Source: Halanaerobium kushneri
GTDB lineage: Bacteria > Bacillota > Halanaerobiia > Halanaerobiales > Halanaerobiaceae
DNA: 64,000 nucleotides
Assembly: GCF_900156285.1 (NCBI RefSeq)
Contig: NZ_FTNC01000005.1
Location: forward strand, 62,001 to 126,000
Direction of reading: 5' to 3'
Shown in pieces: positions 8,769-17,355 of the stretch. Position 1 is the stretch's first letter. The number at the start of each line of letters is the position of its first letter. Both the position numbers and the translations under genes were made by a program. The notes beneath the pieces were generated by a model, which saw nothing but the letters and a program-made list of their open reading frames with translations, was not told the origin of the DNA and made no database searches.

Positions 8769-9611
8769 ATGCAGTATGATATATTTTCTGTAGGAGATAA
8801 TATAGCTGATTATTATCCCGAAGAAAAGAAGGTTTATGCCGGTGGAGGTGCTTTTAACACAGCTGTGATTGCAAAAAGACTGGGGGCTAAAGCGGCCTAT
8901 TATGGAGTTTTTGGAACAGATGATAATGCGAAATTTTTATTTGAAACTTTAAAGAAGGAAAAAGTAGCTTATCCAGTTAACGATATCAGAAAGGGAAGAA
9001 ATGCACTTTCGATTATTCGAAAAGCAGGAAACAAAGCAATTGTAGAAGCTGTGGATAAAGGTGTCTATAAGAATTTAAAGATCAACAAAAATGTGCTGGA
9101 AATCATCAAAAATTCTAAAATTGTTCACAGCAATATTTATTCATATTTTGAAGATTATCTGCCTCAGCTTCATTATAAAACTAAACTTTCATTTGATTTC
9201 TCCTATCTTCGAAATAAAGAATATATAGAAGATATTATTTCTAAAGTAGATATTGCCTTTTTCTCTGAAAGTAAAGATAATGAGGATCCAGCAGCTTTTT
9301 TAGACTGGGTTTCTCAATTTGAAGTTGAAGCTGCTATTTTGACCCTTGGTGATCAGGGTGTTTTAATGAAAACTGGAGATAATTTAATTAAGGAAACTTC
9401 TTTACCAGTAGAAGTTATTGATACCTTGGGAGCTGGAGATGCATTTATTGCTGCTTTTTTAACTTATCTGGCAAAAAATGAAAAAAATTATCAAAAAGCT
9501 TTGACTAAAGGATTGCAAACTGCGGCAAGATACTGTAAAGTAAGAGGTGGCCTGGGAGTTTTTCAGCCGCGAGAAGAGGAACAAAAAATTTATAAAAATG
9601 TTCATGAATAA
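8769..9611 (+). CDS. PfkB-family sugar kinase, fructoselysine-6-kinase-like
   Basis: The 280-residue kinase has the GGGAFNTAVIAKRLG binding signature near residue 26 and VIDTLGAGDAFIAAF near residue 222, with the catalytic Asp. The short length and overall pattern resemble FrlD-type kinases, but no deglycase gene is adjacent, so the substrate is unassigned. TTG 8754 would lie inside the ribosome-binding site; ATG 8769 follows GAGGAGGG by 5 nt and is the true start. It stands between a vitamin-type transporter and an HD-GYP gene with no obvious pathway link. Confidence 0.8.
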   Translation: MQYDIFSVGDNIADYYPEEKKVYAGGGAFNTAVIAKRLGAKAAYYGVFGTDDNAKFLFETLKKEKVAYPVNDIRKGRNALSIIRKAGNKAIVEAVDKGVYKNLKINKNVLEIIKNSKIVHSNIYSYFEDYLPQLHYKTKLSFDFSYLRNKEYIEDIISKVDIAFFSESKDNEDPAAFLDWVSQFEVEAAILTLGDQGVLMKTGDNLIKETSLPVEVIDTLGAGDAFIAAFLTYLAKNEKNYQKALTKGLQTAARYCKVRGGLGVFQPREEEQKIYKNVHE

Positions 9612-9741
9612 AAAAGCAGAAAAAAGTTATAAATTGCATTAGATCTTTATTTTGAAATTTTAAAGGATTTAAATAGTTTTTATAGAAAATATTTTTTAGA
9701 GAAAAATTATTTTAGCTATTGTGGGGAAAGGATCATAGAAT

Positions 9742-10797
9742 ATGCGTCTAGTCTTAACAGAAAATTTAAAAGAAGATATGGAACTTGCCAAACCAATTTA
9801 TGAAAATGGAAATGTATTACTTAATAAGGGTGTTAGTAATCTCTATAAATATAAAAGAAAACTGCTGGAACTTGGAATAAAGCATCTATATGTAGAAGAT
9901 AAGTATTCATATGATATCGAAATAAATGAAGCAATTAAGGACAGCACAAGACGTAATGGTAAAAAGATTGTGACTAATACTTTTGATAGAATTAAAAATG
10001 GGTTTATAGATTTGAATACTGGTGATTTAAAAAATGTTATTGAAGATATTACTGATGAGCTGGTTTTAAATGAAGATGTTTTATTAAATCTGGTAAGTTT
10101 AAAGAGTACCAGCAATTATACTTATGAGCATTCAGTCAATGTAAGTGTTATCTGTATTGCTCTTGGTAAAATGCTTGGTTACAGTAAAAGTGAGCTTTTT
10201 AAGCTTGGTATGGGTGGTATGCTGCATGATGTAGGTAAAACTTTGATTCCCGAAGAAATCCTGAATAAGCCAGACAAACTAACAGATCATGAATATGAAG
10301 TAATTCAAAATCATCCTGAACTTGGCTTCAATTATCTTCAACAGATAGAATCTATAAGTCCACTATCGCGGATTGTAGTTTATTCACATCATGAGCGAGT
10401 TGATGGTTCTGGATATCCACGCGGACTAAAAGGTGATGAAATCCACGAATTTGCCAGAGTGGCTGCTATTGCTGATGTTTTTGATGCGCTGACAAGTGAC
10501 CGAGTTTATAGGGACAGATGGCCAACCTATAAAGCTGCTGAATATATTATGAATCATACTGAACAGTTATTTGATTATCAGCTGGTTAAAAAGTTTCTGC
10601 CCCAGGTTTCTTTTTATCCTAATGGTTCAGAAGTAATTTTAAGTACGGGTCATCGCGCGGTAGTTAGAACACAGAATGTAGGTTTTCCTACCCGGCCAAT
10701 ACTCAGATTAATTGAAGATGATGAAGGCAATGAGTTGGATCGAGAATTGGATCTTTTAAAACATATGAACATCGTAATTACTAAAGTTATTGTTTAA
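9742..10797 (+). CDS. HD-GYP domain protein (probable cyclic-di-GMP phosphodiesterase)
   Basis: Of 351 residues, 120-300 form an HD-GYP domain: the metal-binding HD pair in GMLHDVGKTLIPEEI, and HHERVDGSGYPRGL with the GYP signature. The family linearises cyclic di-GMP. The N-terminal 110 residues have no membrane segment and resemble the short domain often placed before cytosolic HD-GYP modules. It is a single-gene unit with its own terminator. All expected metal-ligand motifs are visible, so I expect an active enzyme. Confidence 0.9.
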   Translation: MRLVLTENLKEDMELAKPIYENGNVLLNKGVSNLYKYKRKLLELGIKHLYVEDKYSYDIEINEAIKDSTRRNGKKIVTNTFDRIKNGFIDLNTGDLKNVIEDITDELVLNEDVLLNLVSLKSTSNYTYEHSVNVSVICIALGKMLGYSKSELFKLGMGGMLHDVGKTLIPEEILNKPDKLTDHEYEVIQNHPELGFNYLQQIESISPLSRIVVYSHHERVDGSGYPRGLKGDEIHEFARVAAIADVFDALTSDRVYRDRWPTYKAAEYIMNHTEQLFDYQLVKKFLPQVSFYPNGSEVILSTGHRAVVRTQNVGFPTRPILRLIEDDEGNELDRELDLLKHMNIVITKVIV

Positions 10798-10845
10798 ATA
10801 TCTGATTCAAAAATAATTTTTCTTTAATAAAATTTGAGTTTTTTT

Positions 10846-10886
10846 AAAACTATCTTCCTAAATTACTCAGGGAGGTAGTTTTCTTG
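10846..10886 (+). terminator. Terminator after the HD-GYP gene
   Basis: AAAACTATCTTCCT (10846-10859) pairs with AGGGAGGTAGTTTT (10869-10882) and TTCTT follows. Confidence 0.7.
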
Positions 10887-11020
10887 ATTTAAGAAGCTTT
10901 GTAACATTTTTCTTCGATTAATTTAAAGGGATATCACCCTCAATATAGAATATAATTAGCAGGTAGGAAAATTTATTTAATTTTATTTTTTACTAAATGT
11001 TTACAGGGAGGAATATCTTT

Positions 11021-13219
11021 ATGACCAATGAGATCACCTTTGCTCTGGATATCGGCACCAGAACAATTGTCGGGATATTAATAAAAGAAAATGAAAATGG
11101 CTATCAGATTGTCAATTCTGCTGTGCGTGAACATCAGACCAGAGCGATGCTTGATGGTCAGATACATAATGTGGCCCGGGTGGCAGATGCCGTTGCCGAA
11201 GTGAAAAAGGAACTGGAAGAAAAATCAGGCCTAAGCTTAAAGAATGTTGCCATAGCAGCAGCGGGAAGAGCCTTAAAAACTGTAACCCAAAGCCACAATA
11301 TTGAACTGGAAAGAAGCAGATATATAGAAGAGGAAGATCTTAAAACTTTAGAGTTAAAAACTATTCAAAAAGCTCAGGCTGAACTTAAAAAAGATCAGCA
11401 GCAGAACCAGTCTTATCAGAATCAGGGACTGGAAACTAAGAAAAATAAAAATAATGCTGTAGATTATCATTTTGTTGGCTATACAGTTCGCAGATATAGT
11501 TTGGATGGAATGGAACTGGGTCATTTATTGGGGCAGCGGGGCAAGAATATGGAAGTTGAACTGGTTGCAACTTTTTTACCAAGGATTGTTATCGACTCAC
11601 TACTTTCCGTAATTAATAGAGTTGGATTGGAAGTTGAACATTTAACACTTGAGCCAATTGCTGCTTCTCAGGTGGTTATTCCAGAAGCAATGAATAACTT
11701 TAATCTGGCCCTGGTAGATATAGGAGCTGGAACTTCTGATATTGCAATTAGTAAAAGCGGCTCTATTTCAGGTTATGCAATGGTGCCAGTGGCAGGTGAC
11801 GAAATTACTGAAATTATTTCCGAGAAGTTTTTAATTGATTACAATAATGCTGAGAATGTAAAATGCAGTCTCTTAAAAAATGAAAATTTAGAAGTTAAAA
11901 CAATTCTGGGTGAGAGCCTGGTGTTAAATAAAGATGAGGTTCTGGCTGCAATCGAGGAACAGCTCGAAAATTTAAGCAGTTCAATTGCAGAAAGTATTTT
12001 AGAAATAAATTCCGCTCCACCTCAGGCTGTTATCTTTATTGGAGGAGGGAGTCTGACTCCTGGCCTGAAAGAGAAGTTTGCTAAAAAAATTGATATAATT
12101 GAGAGTAGAATTGGAATTAGAAAAAGAGAAGATTTAAATAATATTGAAGGTGAAATTGAAGGAGTTAACACGACTCAAACGCTGACTCCACTTGGGATAG
12201 CAGTTAGTACTCGAGAAACACAAAGTAAGGCTGTTTTTATTGAAGTCGAGGTCAATGGTGATCGAATAAATCTGCTTACACTATCTCAACCCACAGTTGC
12301 CGATGCACTGCTTGCTGCAGATATAGAAATGGAACAGCTTAGTCCTCGTCCGGGGATGGGGATTACTGCTACAGTAAACGGTGAACTAAAAACCGTAAAA
12401 GGAGAAATGGGTAGTGCAGCCAAAATATTTCTAAATCAGGAGGAAGCTAAACTTAAACAGAGAGTTTCTAATGGTGATCGGATTAGTTTTCAGGCTGGCA
12501 GACCAGGAAAGAATGCTGAGGCAAAAATTAAAGAAATTATTCCAGATGAGGATCTATGTAATTATGATATATATTTAAATGGCAGTAAAAACAAAGTTGG
12601 TACTAGTGTTTTTCAAAATGGAAAACTGGTAAATTTAGAGGAAAAATTAGTTGATGGAGCTGAGATCGAATATACTGTACCAGAAACTATTAGGGAGGCT
12701 CTGGCTCAACTGATGGAGGTTCCTGCAGCAACTTTTACTAATGAAAGTGTTAAATATAATTTTAATGGTAGAGAAGAAGAAACTGTCATTTCCAGATTTT
12801 CTGTTACTACAGTGGAAGGGGAAAAAGTTGATCTGGATCGTTCTTTAGAATCCGATTTGAAACTTCAAATTAAAGAAAAACAGGAAAAAACCCTTACAAT
12901 CAGGAAGTTACTGCAGGAAAAGGGTAACCAGGAAATTGATTTTTACTTTAATGGCAGTGAGCTAAGTGTTCCCAATCAGAGATGGGAAATAGAGGTCGAT
13001 GGAGAAAAAGTCGAACTGGATTATAAAATCCAGAATGGGGATCAGATCAGAGCTTTTTCGCGCACCTTAACTGTTGAAGGAGTATTTGATTATATTAATT
13101 ATGGGATCTCTGGTAAGATGAAGCAGAAGATGCAGTTGGTTTTAAATGGAGAACCAGTTAATCTTTCAGCAAAAATAAATGATGGTGACCGATTAAAAGT
13201 TAAATTGAATGCTCAATAA
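11021..13219 (+). CDS. FtsA/PilM-like actin-fold ATPase with long C-terminal extension
   Basis: The 732-residue protein starts with the actin-fold phosphate-1 motif FALDIGTRTIVGILI and contains LALVDIGAGTSDIAI (phosphate-2) and AVIFIGGGSLTPGL (adenosine motif), as in FtsA, which links FtsZ to the membrane. Canonical FtsA is about 420 residues; here some 320 more follow, rich in beta-grasp-like repeats (short FNG/LNG turns such as VNGDRINLL, LNGEPVNLS). No membrane-anchoring helix is evident at the end. ATG 10997 precedes the GGGAGG; ATG 11021 follows it by 9 nt and is chosen. Such long FtsA-like proteins occur in Clostridia, and their role is uncertain. It is not next to ftsZ here. Confidence 0.75.
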   Translation: MTNEITFALDIGTRTIVGILIKENENGYQIVNSAVREHQTRAMLDGQIHNVARVADAVAEVKKELEEKSGLSLKNVAIAAAGRALKTVTQSHNIELERSRYIEEEDLKTLELKTIQKAQAELKKDQQQNQSYQNQGLETKKNKNNAVDYHFVGYTVRRYSLDGMELGHLLGQRGKNMEVELVATFLPRIVIDSLLSVINRVGLEVEHLTLEPIAASQVVIPEAMNNFNLALVDIGAGTSDIAISKSGSISGYAMVPVAGDEITEIISEKFLIDYNNAENVKCSLLKNENLEVKTILGESLVLNKDEVLAAIEEQLENLSSSIAESILEINSAPPQAVIFIGGGSLTPGLKEKFAKKIDIIESRIGIRKREDLNNIEGEIEGVNTTQTLTPLGIAVSTRETQSKAVFIEVEVNGDRINLLTLSQPTVADALLAADIEMEQLSPRPGMGITATVNGELKTVKGEMGSAAKIFLNQEEAKLKQRVSNGDRISFQAGRPGKNAEAKIKEIIPDEDLCNYDIYLNGSKNKVGTSVFQNGKLVNLEEKLVDGAEIEYTVPETIREALAQLMEVPAATFTNESVKYNFNGREEETVISRFSVTTVEGEKVDLDRSLESDLKLQIKEKQEKTLTIRKLLQEKGNQEIDFYFNGSELSVPNQRWEIEVDGEKVELDYKIQNGDQIRAFSRTLTVEGVFDYINYGISGKMKQKMQLVLNGEPVNLSAKINDGDRLKVKLNAQ

Positions 13220-13252
13220 GATATACTAAATATAGATTGGGAGGAATAAAAT

Positions 13253-14236
13253 ATGTTTTACCCGCTAAAATTTGATCATAAATATATAGAGAAGATTTGG
13301 GGAGGAAATAAACTCCAGAATTATCGCAATGATCTACCAGAGGTGGAAGGACAGATTGGTGAAAGCTGGGATGTTTCTGCTCAGGAAGCAGGGATGAGTA
13401 TTGTTCAAAATGGCAAATTAAGTGGTAAAAGTCTTAAAGAACTGACTTCAATGTATCCTCAGCAAATTCTGGGAGAGGAAATAGAGGCAGAAGAATTTCC
13501 ACTTTTATTAAAAATACTTGATGCACAGGCTCAGCTTTCAATTCAGGTTCATCCAGATGATGATTATGCGGCTAAATATTCGGGTGAAGCTGGTAAAACA
13601 GAAGCCTGGTATGTTATTGATGCTGATGAAGATTCTTATTTAGTTATTGGTACTGAAGACTGTACAGAAAGCGAATTTAAAAAGGCAGTGCAGAATGATG
13701 AAATTAATCAATATGTTAAAAAGATTAAAGTAAAAAAAGGAGATGTCTTTTTTATTAAGGCCGGGCTGCTTCATGCTATAGGAGCTGGAATTATGCTGGC
13801 TGAAATACAGCAGAGCAGTGATACAACCTACAGAGTCTATGATTATGGCCGCGGCAGAGAACTGCACTTATCAAAGGCAATGGATGTTATTGATTTTAAA
13901 TTAAGCTCTGAAAAAAGAAAAGGTCTCAAAGTATGTGGTGATGATTTTGACTACAGCTATTTTTGTTTGAATGATAAATTTGCTCTTGATATTATTAATG
14001 TAAAGACAGTCTATCAGGATCAGGGTGACCAGGAGCGATTTTATATTTTAACAGTTGTAGAGGGATCAGGCAAACTATTTTATGATGATCAGGAGCTTGA
14101 ATTAGCTGAAATTGATAGTGTGTTGATTCCTGCTTATTCGGAAGAGTTTAGGGTGGAAGGGAATTTAAAGCTCATGAAAAGTTATATCCCTGATTTAGAT
14201 AAAAATCGTCAGCAGATATTATCTGTTGTTGAGTAA
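13253..14236 (+). CDS. manA: Mannose-6-phosphate isomerase, type I
   Basis: The 327-residue zinc enzyme interconverts mannose-6-phosphate and fructose-6-phosphate. The cupin-fold metal site is visible: QVHPDDDYA near residue 99 (Gln, His), EAWYVI near residue 119 (Glu), and LLHAIGAGIMLAEIQQ near residue 173 (His). Trp-Gly-Gly near the N-terminus (KIWGGNKL) is typical of the Bacillus-type enzyme. ATG follows GGGAGG by 8 nt, 33 nt after the FtsA-like gene, so the two may share a transcript. Confidence 0.92.
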   Translation: MFYPLKFDHKYIEKIWGGNKLQNYRNDLPEVEGQIGESWDVSAQEAGMSIVQNGKLSGKSLKELTSMYPQQILGEEIEAEEFPLLLKILDAQAQLSIQVHPDDDYAAKYSGEAGKTEAWYVIDADEDSYLVIGTEDCTESEFKKAVQNDEINQYVKKIKVKKGDVFFIKAGLLHAIGAGIMLAEIQQSSDTTYRVYDYGRGRELHLSKAMDVIDFKLSSEKRKGLKVCGDDFDYSYFCLNDKFALDIINVKTVYQDQGDQERFYILTVVEGSGKLFYDDQELELAEIDSVLIPAYSEEFRVEGNLKLMKSYIPDLDKNRQQILSVVE

Positions 14237-14342
14237 ATATATAATTTAGTTAAAGTTAAAGTTAAAGATTTCCTTTTCGTTTGCAGGAAGTATTTTGTTT
14301 AAAAAATTAGTTTAATATTTTTTATTGAGAAAGGAATTAATA

Positions 14343-15119
14343 ATGGCTTCTAAAAAACCAAACCAGTTAATAAAGTCTCTTGATAGAGCACTTGATATTC
14401 TGGAATTAATAGTAGGAAAAGAAAATGGAATGGGTGTAACAGAAATCAGTCGGGAGCTAGATATTCACAAAAGTACAGTTTATCGGCTGCTGGATACTCT
14501 TAAATTTAGGGGATATCTGGAAAAAAATGAAGATAACCACAAATATATTGCCGGGATTAATTTATTTGAACTGAGTTCTAAGGTTTTAAATGATATTGAC
14601 AGCCGAATTAGGGTCCGTCCGTATTTAGAGGAATTGATGCAGAAGACTAAAGAGACAATTCACCTTGGGATCCTCGATTCCGGTGAGGTTATTTATCTAG
14701 ATAAAGTAGAGAGTACGGCCACAATCCGCATGTATTCGCAGGTCGGTAAAAGAGTTCCGGCTCATTCGACCAGTCTTGGCAAAGCAATAATGGCTCATTT
14801 ACCAGAAGAAAAAGTTAGAGAAATATTAAAAGAAAAAGGAATGGAGAAAAATACTGAAAATACAATTACCAGTATTGAAGAGTTTCTGATTCATCTAAAA
14901 AAAGTAAAAAAACAGGGTTATGCAGTCGACGATGAGGAGCAGGAAGAGGATATCCGCTGTATAGCAGGACCAATTTTTAATCACCGGGGTGAGGTAGTGG
15001 CAGCTTTTAGTATTTCAGCTCCCATTACCAGAATGACGGAAAGTAGAATGAGCGAACTGGCTGATCTTGTTGTTGAATATTCTAAAAAAATGTCCAGATC
15101 ATTGGGGCACAGCAGCTGA
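14343..15119 (+). CDS. IclR-family transcriptional regulator
   Basis: The 258-residue regulator has an N-terminal winged helix (SLDRALDILELI, then TEISRELDIHKSTVYRLLDTL) and a C-terminal effector domain (LGILDSGEVIYLDKVES, PAHSTSLGKAIMA, GYAVDDEEQEEDIRCIAGPI). TTG 14325 precedes the ribosome-binding site AAAGGA; ATG 14343 is 7 nt after it and is chosen. Its target is not shown. The adjacent downstream dehydratase-activase cluster is the obvious candidate, and three tandem GTTAAA units lie upstream at about 14255-14272. Confidence 0.9.
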   Translation: MASKKPNQLIKSLDRALDILELIVGKENGMGVTEISRELDIHKSTVYRLLDTLKFRGYLEKNEDNHKYIAGINLFELSSKVLNDIDSRIRVRPYLEELMQKTKETIHLGILDSGEVIYLDKVESTATIRMYSQVGKRVPAHSTSLGKAIMAHLPEEKVREILKEKGMEKNTENTITSIEEFLIHLKKVKKQGYAVDDEEQEEDIRCIAGPIFNHRGEVVAAFSISAPITRMTESRMSELADLVVEYSKKMSRSLGHSS

Positions 15120-15225
15120 TTTTCAGTTTAAAGGTGATTAAAGCTTTTTTGATTTTTTTATCTTTTTAAGATAAAATATTTATAAATTGATAATAATTTC
15201 TGCTAAATTGTGGAGGAATCGATAT

Positions 15226-16272
15226 ATGAAAAATAGAAAAATAGGTATTCCAAGAGCTCTGCTCTATTATTATTATTTCCCTTTCTGGCTTAAACTTTTG
15301 ACGGAGCTTAATCTGGAACCAGTCATTTCGGACAGTACATCCAGAGAATTACTGGATAAGGGAGTTAAGAAGTCACTGTCTGAAATTTGTGTTCCCATAA
15401 AAGTTATGATTGGCCATCTAATAAATTTAGATCAAAAAGAAGTTGATTATATATTTTTACCCAGATTTCGATCAATTAGAAAAGGTGTCGTTTTATGTCC
15501 TAAATTTCTGGGGCTGCCGGATATGGTTAAACATTCTCTGCCCGGGTTAAATACAGAGTTGATTTCAGATCAGATTGATTCAAAAAATGATAATATAGCA
15601 GATTACTCCAATCATCAAAAGCTGGCTGCAGTTCTGGATATTCCCAAAAAAGAGATGAAGAAAGCTTTGAAAAAAGCAGCAGAATTCTGGCAGCGCTACA
15701 GAAAACTTCTTTATAAAGGTTATCTGATTGATGATTTTGCAAAGATTGAGGACATTGAAGCGCTGGAGAATTTAATTTCTAAATTTGAAACTGATAATAA
15801 TTTTCCTCAGAGCAAAAGAAAAAAAATAAAAACTGCCGGGAAGGAAGAGGTTGTTGATATTGCTCTGATTGGATATGTTTACAATGTATTTGATCAGTAC
15901 ATAAATATGGATATTATAAATAAACTTAAAGAAATGGGAGTTCGCGTTCATACTTTTTCTATGGTAGCAGAAGAAATAATAGAAAAAGAATTATCCAGTT
16001 TGCGAAAACCGATGTTCTGGGAGTTTACAAACAAACTTTATGGAGCGGCAGAACACTATTTTAAAAATGATAAAATAGATGGAGTTATTCACTTAACGGC
16101 TTTTGGTTGTGGTCCTGACTCAATGCTTGGTCAGATTTTAGAAGTAGATGCTAAAGAAAATAATAAAGCTTTTATGACTTTAAGAATTGATGAGCAGACC
16201 GGTGAAAGTCATATTATAACCAGAATTGAAGCTTTTATTGATTTACTCAGACTAAAAAAGGAGAAAAACTAA
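15226..16272 (+). CDS. Acyl-CoA dehydratase activase-related protein (DUF2229-type)
   Basis: The 348-residue protein starts with KIGIPRALLYYYYFPFW and has SEICVPIKVMIGHL with a conserved Cys, then ALIGYVYNVFD, LTAFGCGPDSM and MTLRIDEQTGESHI near the end. These are marks of the family found with 2-hydroxyglutaryl-CoA dehydratase activators; the cysteines probably bind an Fe-S cluster. ATG 15226 lies 7 nt after TGGAGG. It opens a four-gene run ending in the BcrAD/BadFG ATPase, with 1-nt to 11-nt gaps. The substrate is unknown; no dehydratase alpha/beta pair lies in the window. Confidence 0.75.
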   Translation: MKNRKIGIPRALLYYYYFPFWLKLLTELNLEPVISDSTSRELLDKGVKKSLSEICVPIKVMIGHLINLDQKEVDYIFLPRFRSIRKGVVLCPKFLGLPDMVKHSLPGLNTELISDQIDSKNDNIADYSNHQKLAAVLDIPKKEMKKALKKAAEFWQRYRKLLYKGYLIDDFAKIEDIEALENLISKFETDNNFPQSKRKKIKTAGKEEVVDIALIGYVYNVFDQYINMDIINKLKEMGVRVHTFSMVAEEIIEKELSSLRKPMFWEFTNKLYGAAEHYFKNDKIDGVIHLTAFGCGPDSMLGQILEVDAKENNKAFMTLRIDEQTGESHIITRIEAFIDLLRLKKEKN

Positions 16273-16273
16273 T

Positions 16274-16759
16274 ATGCGATTATCTTTTCCTTACATGGGT
16301 CCTACAATTGTATATAAAAAGCTTTTTGAACTGCTGGGTCATGATGTTGTAATGCCTCCCAAACCGAATAAAGAAATCATTGATCTGGGGGTAAAATACA
16401 GTCCTGAATTTGCCTGTTTTCCCTTTAAGGTGATAACAGGTATTTATTTAAAACTTATGGAGAAAAATGTTAATACTTTAGTTACAAGCGGGGGGCATGG
16501 TCCCTGCCGTGCAGGTTATTATGGCGAGGTTCATAAAAAAATATTAAAAGATTTGGGTTATGATGTGGAAATTATAGTTATTGATTCTCCTCATGATGAT
16601 TATAAATATTTTTATGATATTGTTAAAAGATTAAAAGGAGATAGTTCCTGGTTTAAGGTAGCAAAAGTAATTAAAACAATTTATGATCTGACTCGTGCTC
16701 TTGATGAAATTGAAAAAAAGATAGAGATATTAAGAGCCTATAGTGACAGTGGTAAATAA
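16274..16759 (+). CDS. CoA-protein-activase-like protein, N-terminal half encoded as a separate ORF
   Basis: These 161 residues match the front half of the roughly 370-residue CoA protein activase family: RLSFPYMGPT, then KYSPEFACFPFKVITG and TSGGHGPCRAGYYGEV. The conserved Cys of SPEFACFPFK and GPCRAGYY are probable Fe-S ligands. The ORF ends at TAA 16757-16759 in what would be the linker of the usual single protein, and the next ORF continues with the second half in another frame. It starts 1 nt after the preceding stop behind GGAG. See the split-gene finding. Confidence 0.7.
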   Translation: MRLSFPYMGPTIVYKKLFELLGHDVVMPPKPNKEIIDLGVKYSPEFACFPFKVITGIYLKLMEKNVNTLVTSGGHGPCRAGYYGEVHKKILKDLGYDVEIIVIDSPHDDYKYFYDIVKRLKGDSSWFKVAKVIKTIYDLTRALDEIEKKIEILRAYSDSGK

Positions 16760-16770
16760 ATAGAATCTGG

Positions 16771-17355
16771 ATGGATGCTCAACAGGATTTTTATCAAATA
16801 AAGTCTGCAGCTGAAGTTAAAGAAATTAGAAATAAGTATTTAAATAAATTAGAGAAATTTAAAACTTCAATACCACCTGAAAATGAACGTTATCGAATTG
16901 GAATAATTGGTGAAATCTATGTGGTGCTAGAACAGTCTATTAATAATCAAATTGAAGAAAAAGTTAACCGCTTTGGCTTTGAGGTTGAACGTTCTCAATA
17001 TCTAACTGATTGGGTTAGAGACAATGCCCTTCCTTTTACAGGTAAGGATTTAGAAGAAATTGAAGCTAAAGGAGAAGAATTTATAGAGATTGAAATTGGT
17101 GGTCATGCACGAGGAAATATTGGTCATGCTATTGATTTTAAAGAAAAAGGTTTCGATGGGATTATTCATCTTAAACCTTTTGGGTGTTTACCTGAGCTTG
17201 TATCTCAGAGTGTAATGGATGATCTATCCGAAAAATACGAAATACCGGTCTTAACTATTTCTATAGACGAACAGACGGCTGATGCTAATGTACTGACAAG
17301 AGTAGAAGCTTTTCTGGACATGATTAAAGAAAAAGATTACAGGGAGGTTATGTAG
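16771..17355 (+). CDS. CoA-protein-activase-like protein, C-terminal half encoded as a separate ORF
   Basis: The 194-residue product continues the family pattern: RIGIIGEIYVVLEQSINNQI, IGGHARGNIGHAIDF, GIIHLKPFGCLPELVSQSV, and LTISIDEQTADANVLTRVEAF. These correspond to the rear half of the usual protein and to the end of the gene at 15226. The ribosome-binding site is poor (GGATGG just before ATG). In-frame TAA at 16753-16755 rules out extension upstream. Whether two peptides assemble or this is a broken gene is open, but the long intact frames favour a functional split. Confidence 0.7.
   Translation: MDAQQDFYQIKSAAEVKEIRNKYLNKLEKFKTSIPPENERYRIGIIGEIYVVLEQSINNQIEEKVNRFGFEVERSQYLTDWVRDNALPFTGKDLEEIEAKGEEFIEIEIGGHARGNIGHAIDFKEKGFDGIIHLKPFGCLPELVSQSVMDDLSEKYEIPVLTISIDEQTADANVLTRVEAFLDMIKEKDYREVM

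Noticed and set aside
14250-14275. Tandem GTTAAA repeats before the IclR gene as a regulatory array
   Set aside because: Only three short AT-rich units are present, and such runs are expected by chance in this AT-rich DNA.
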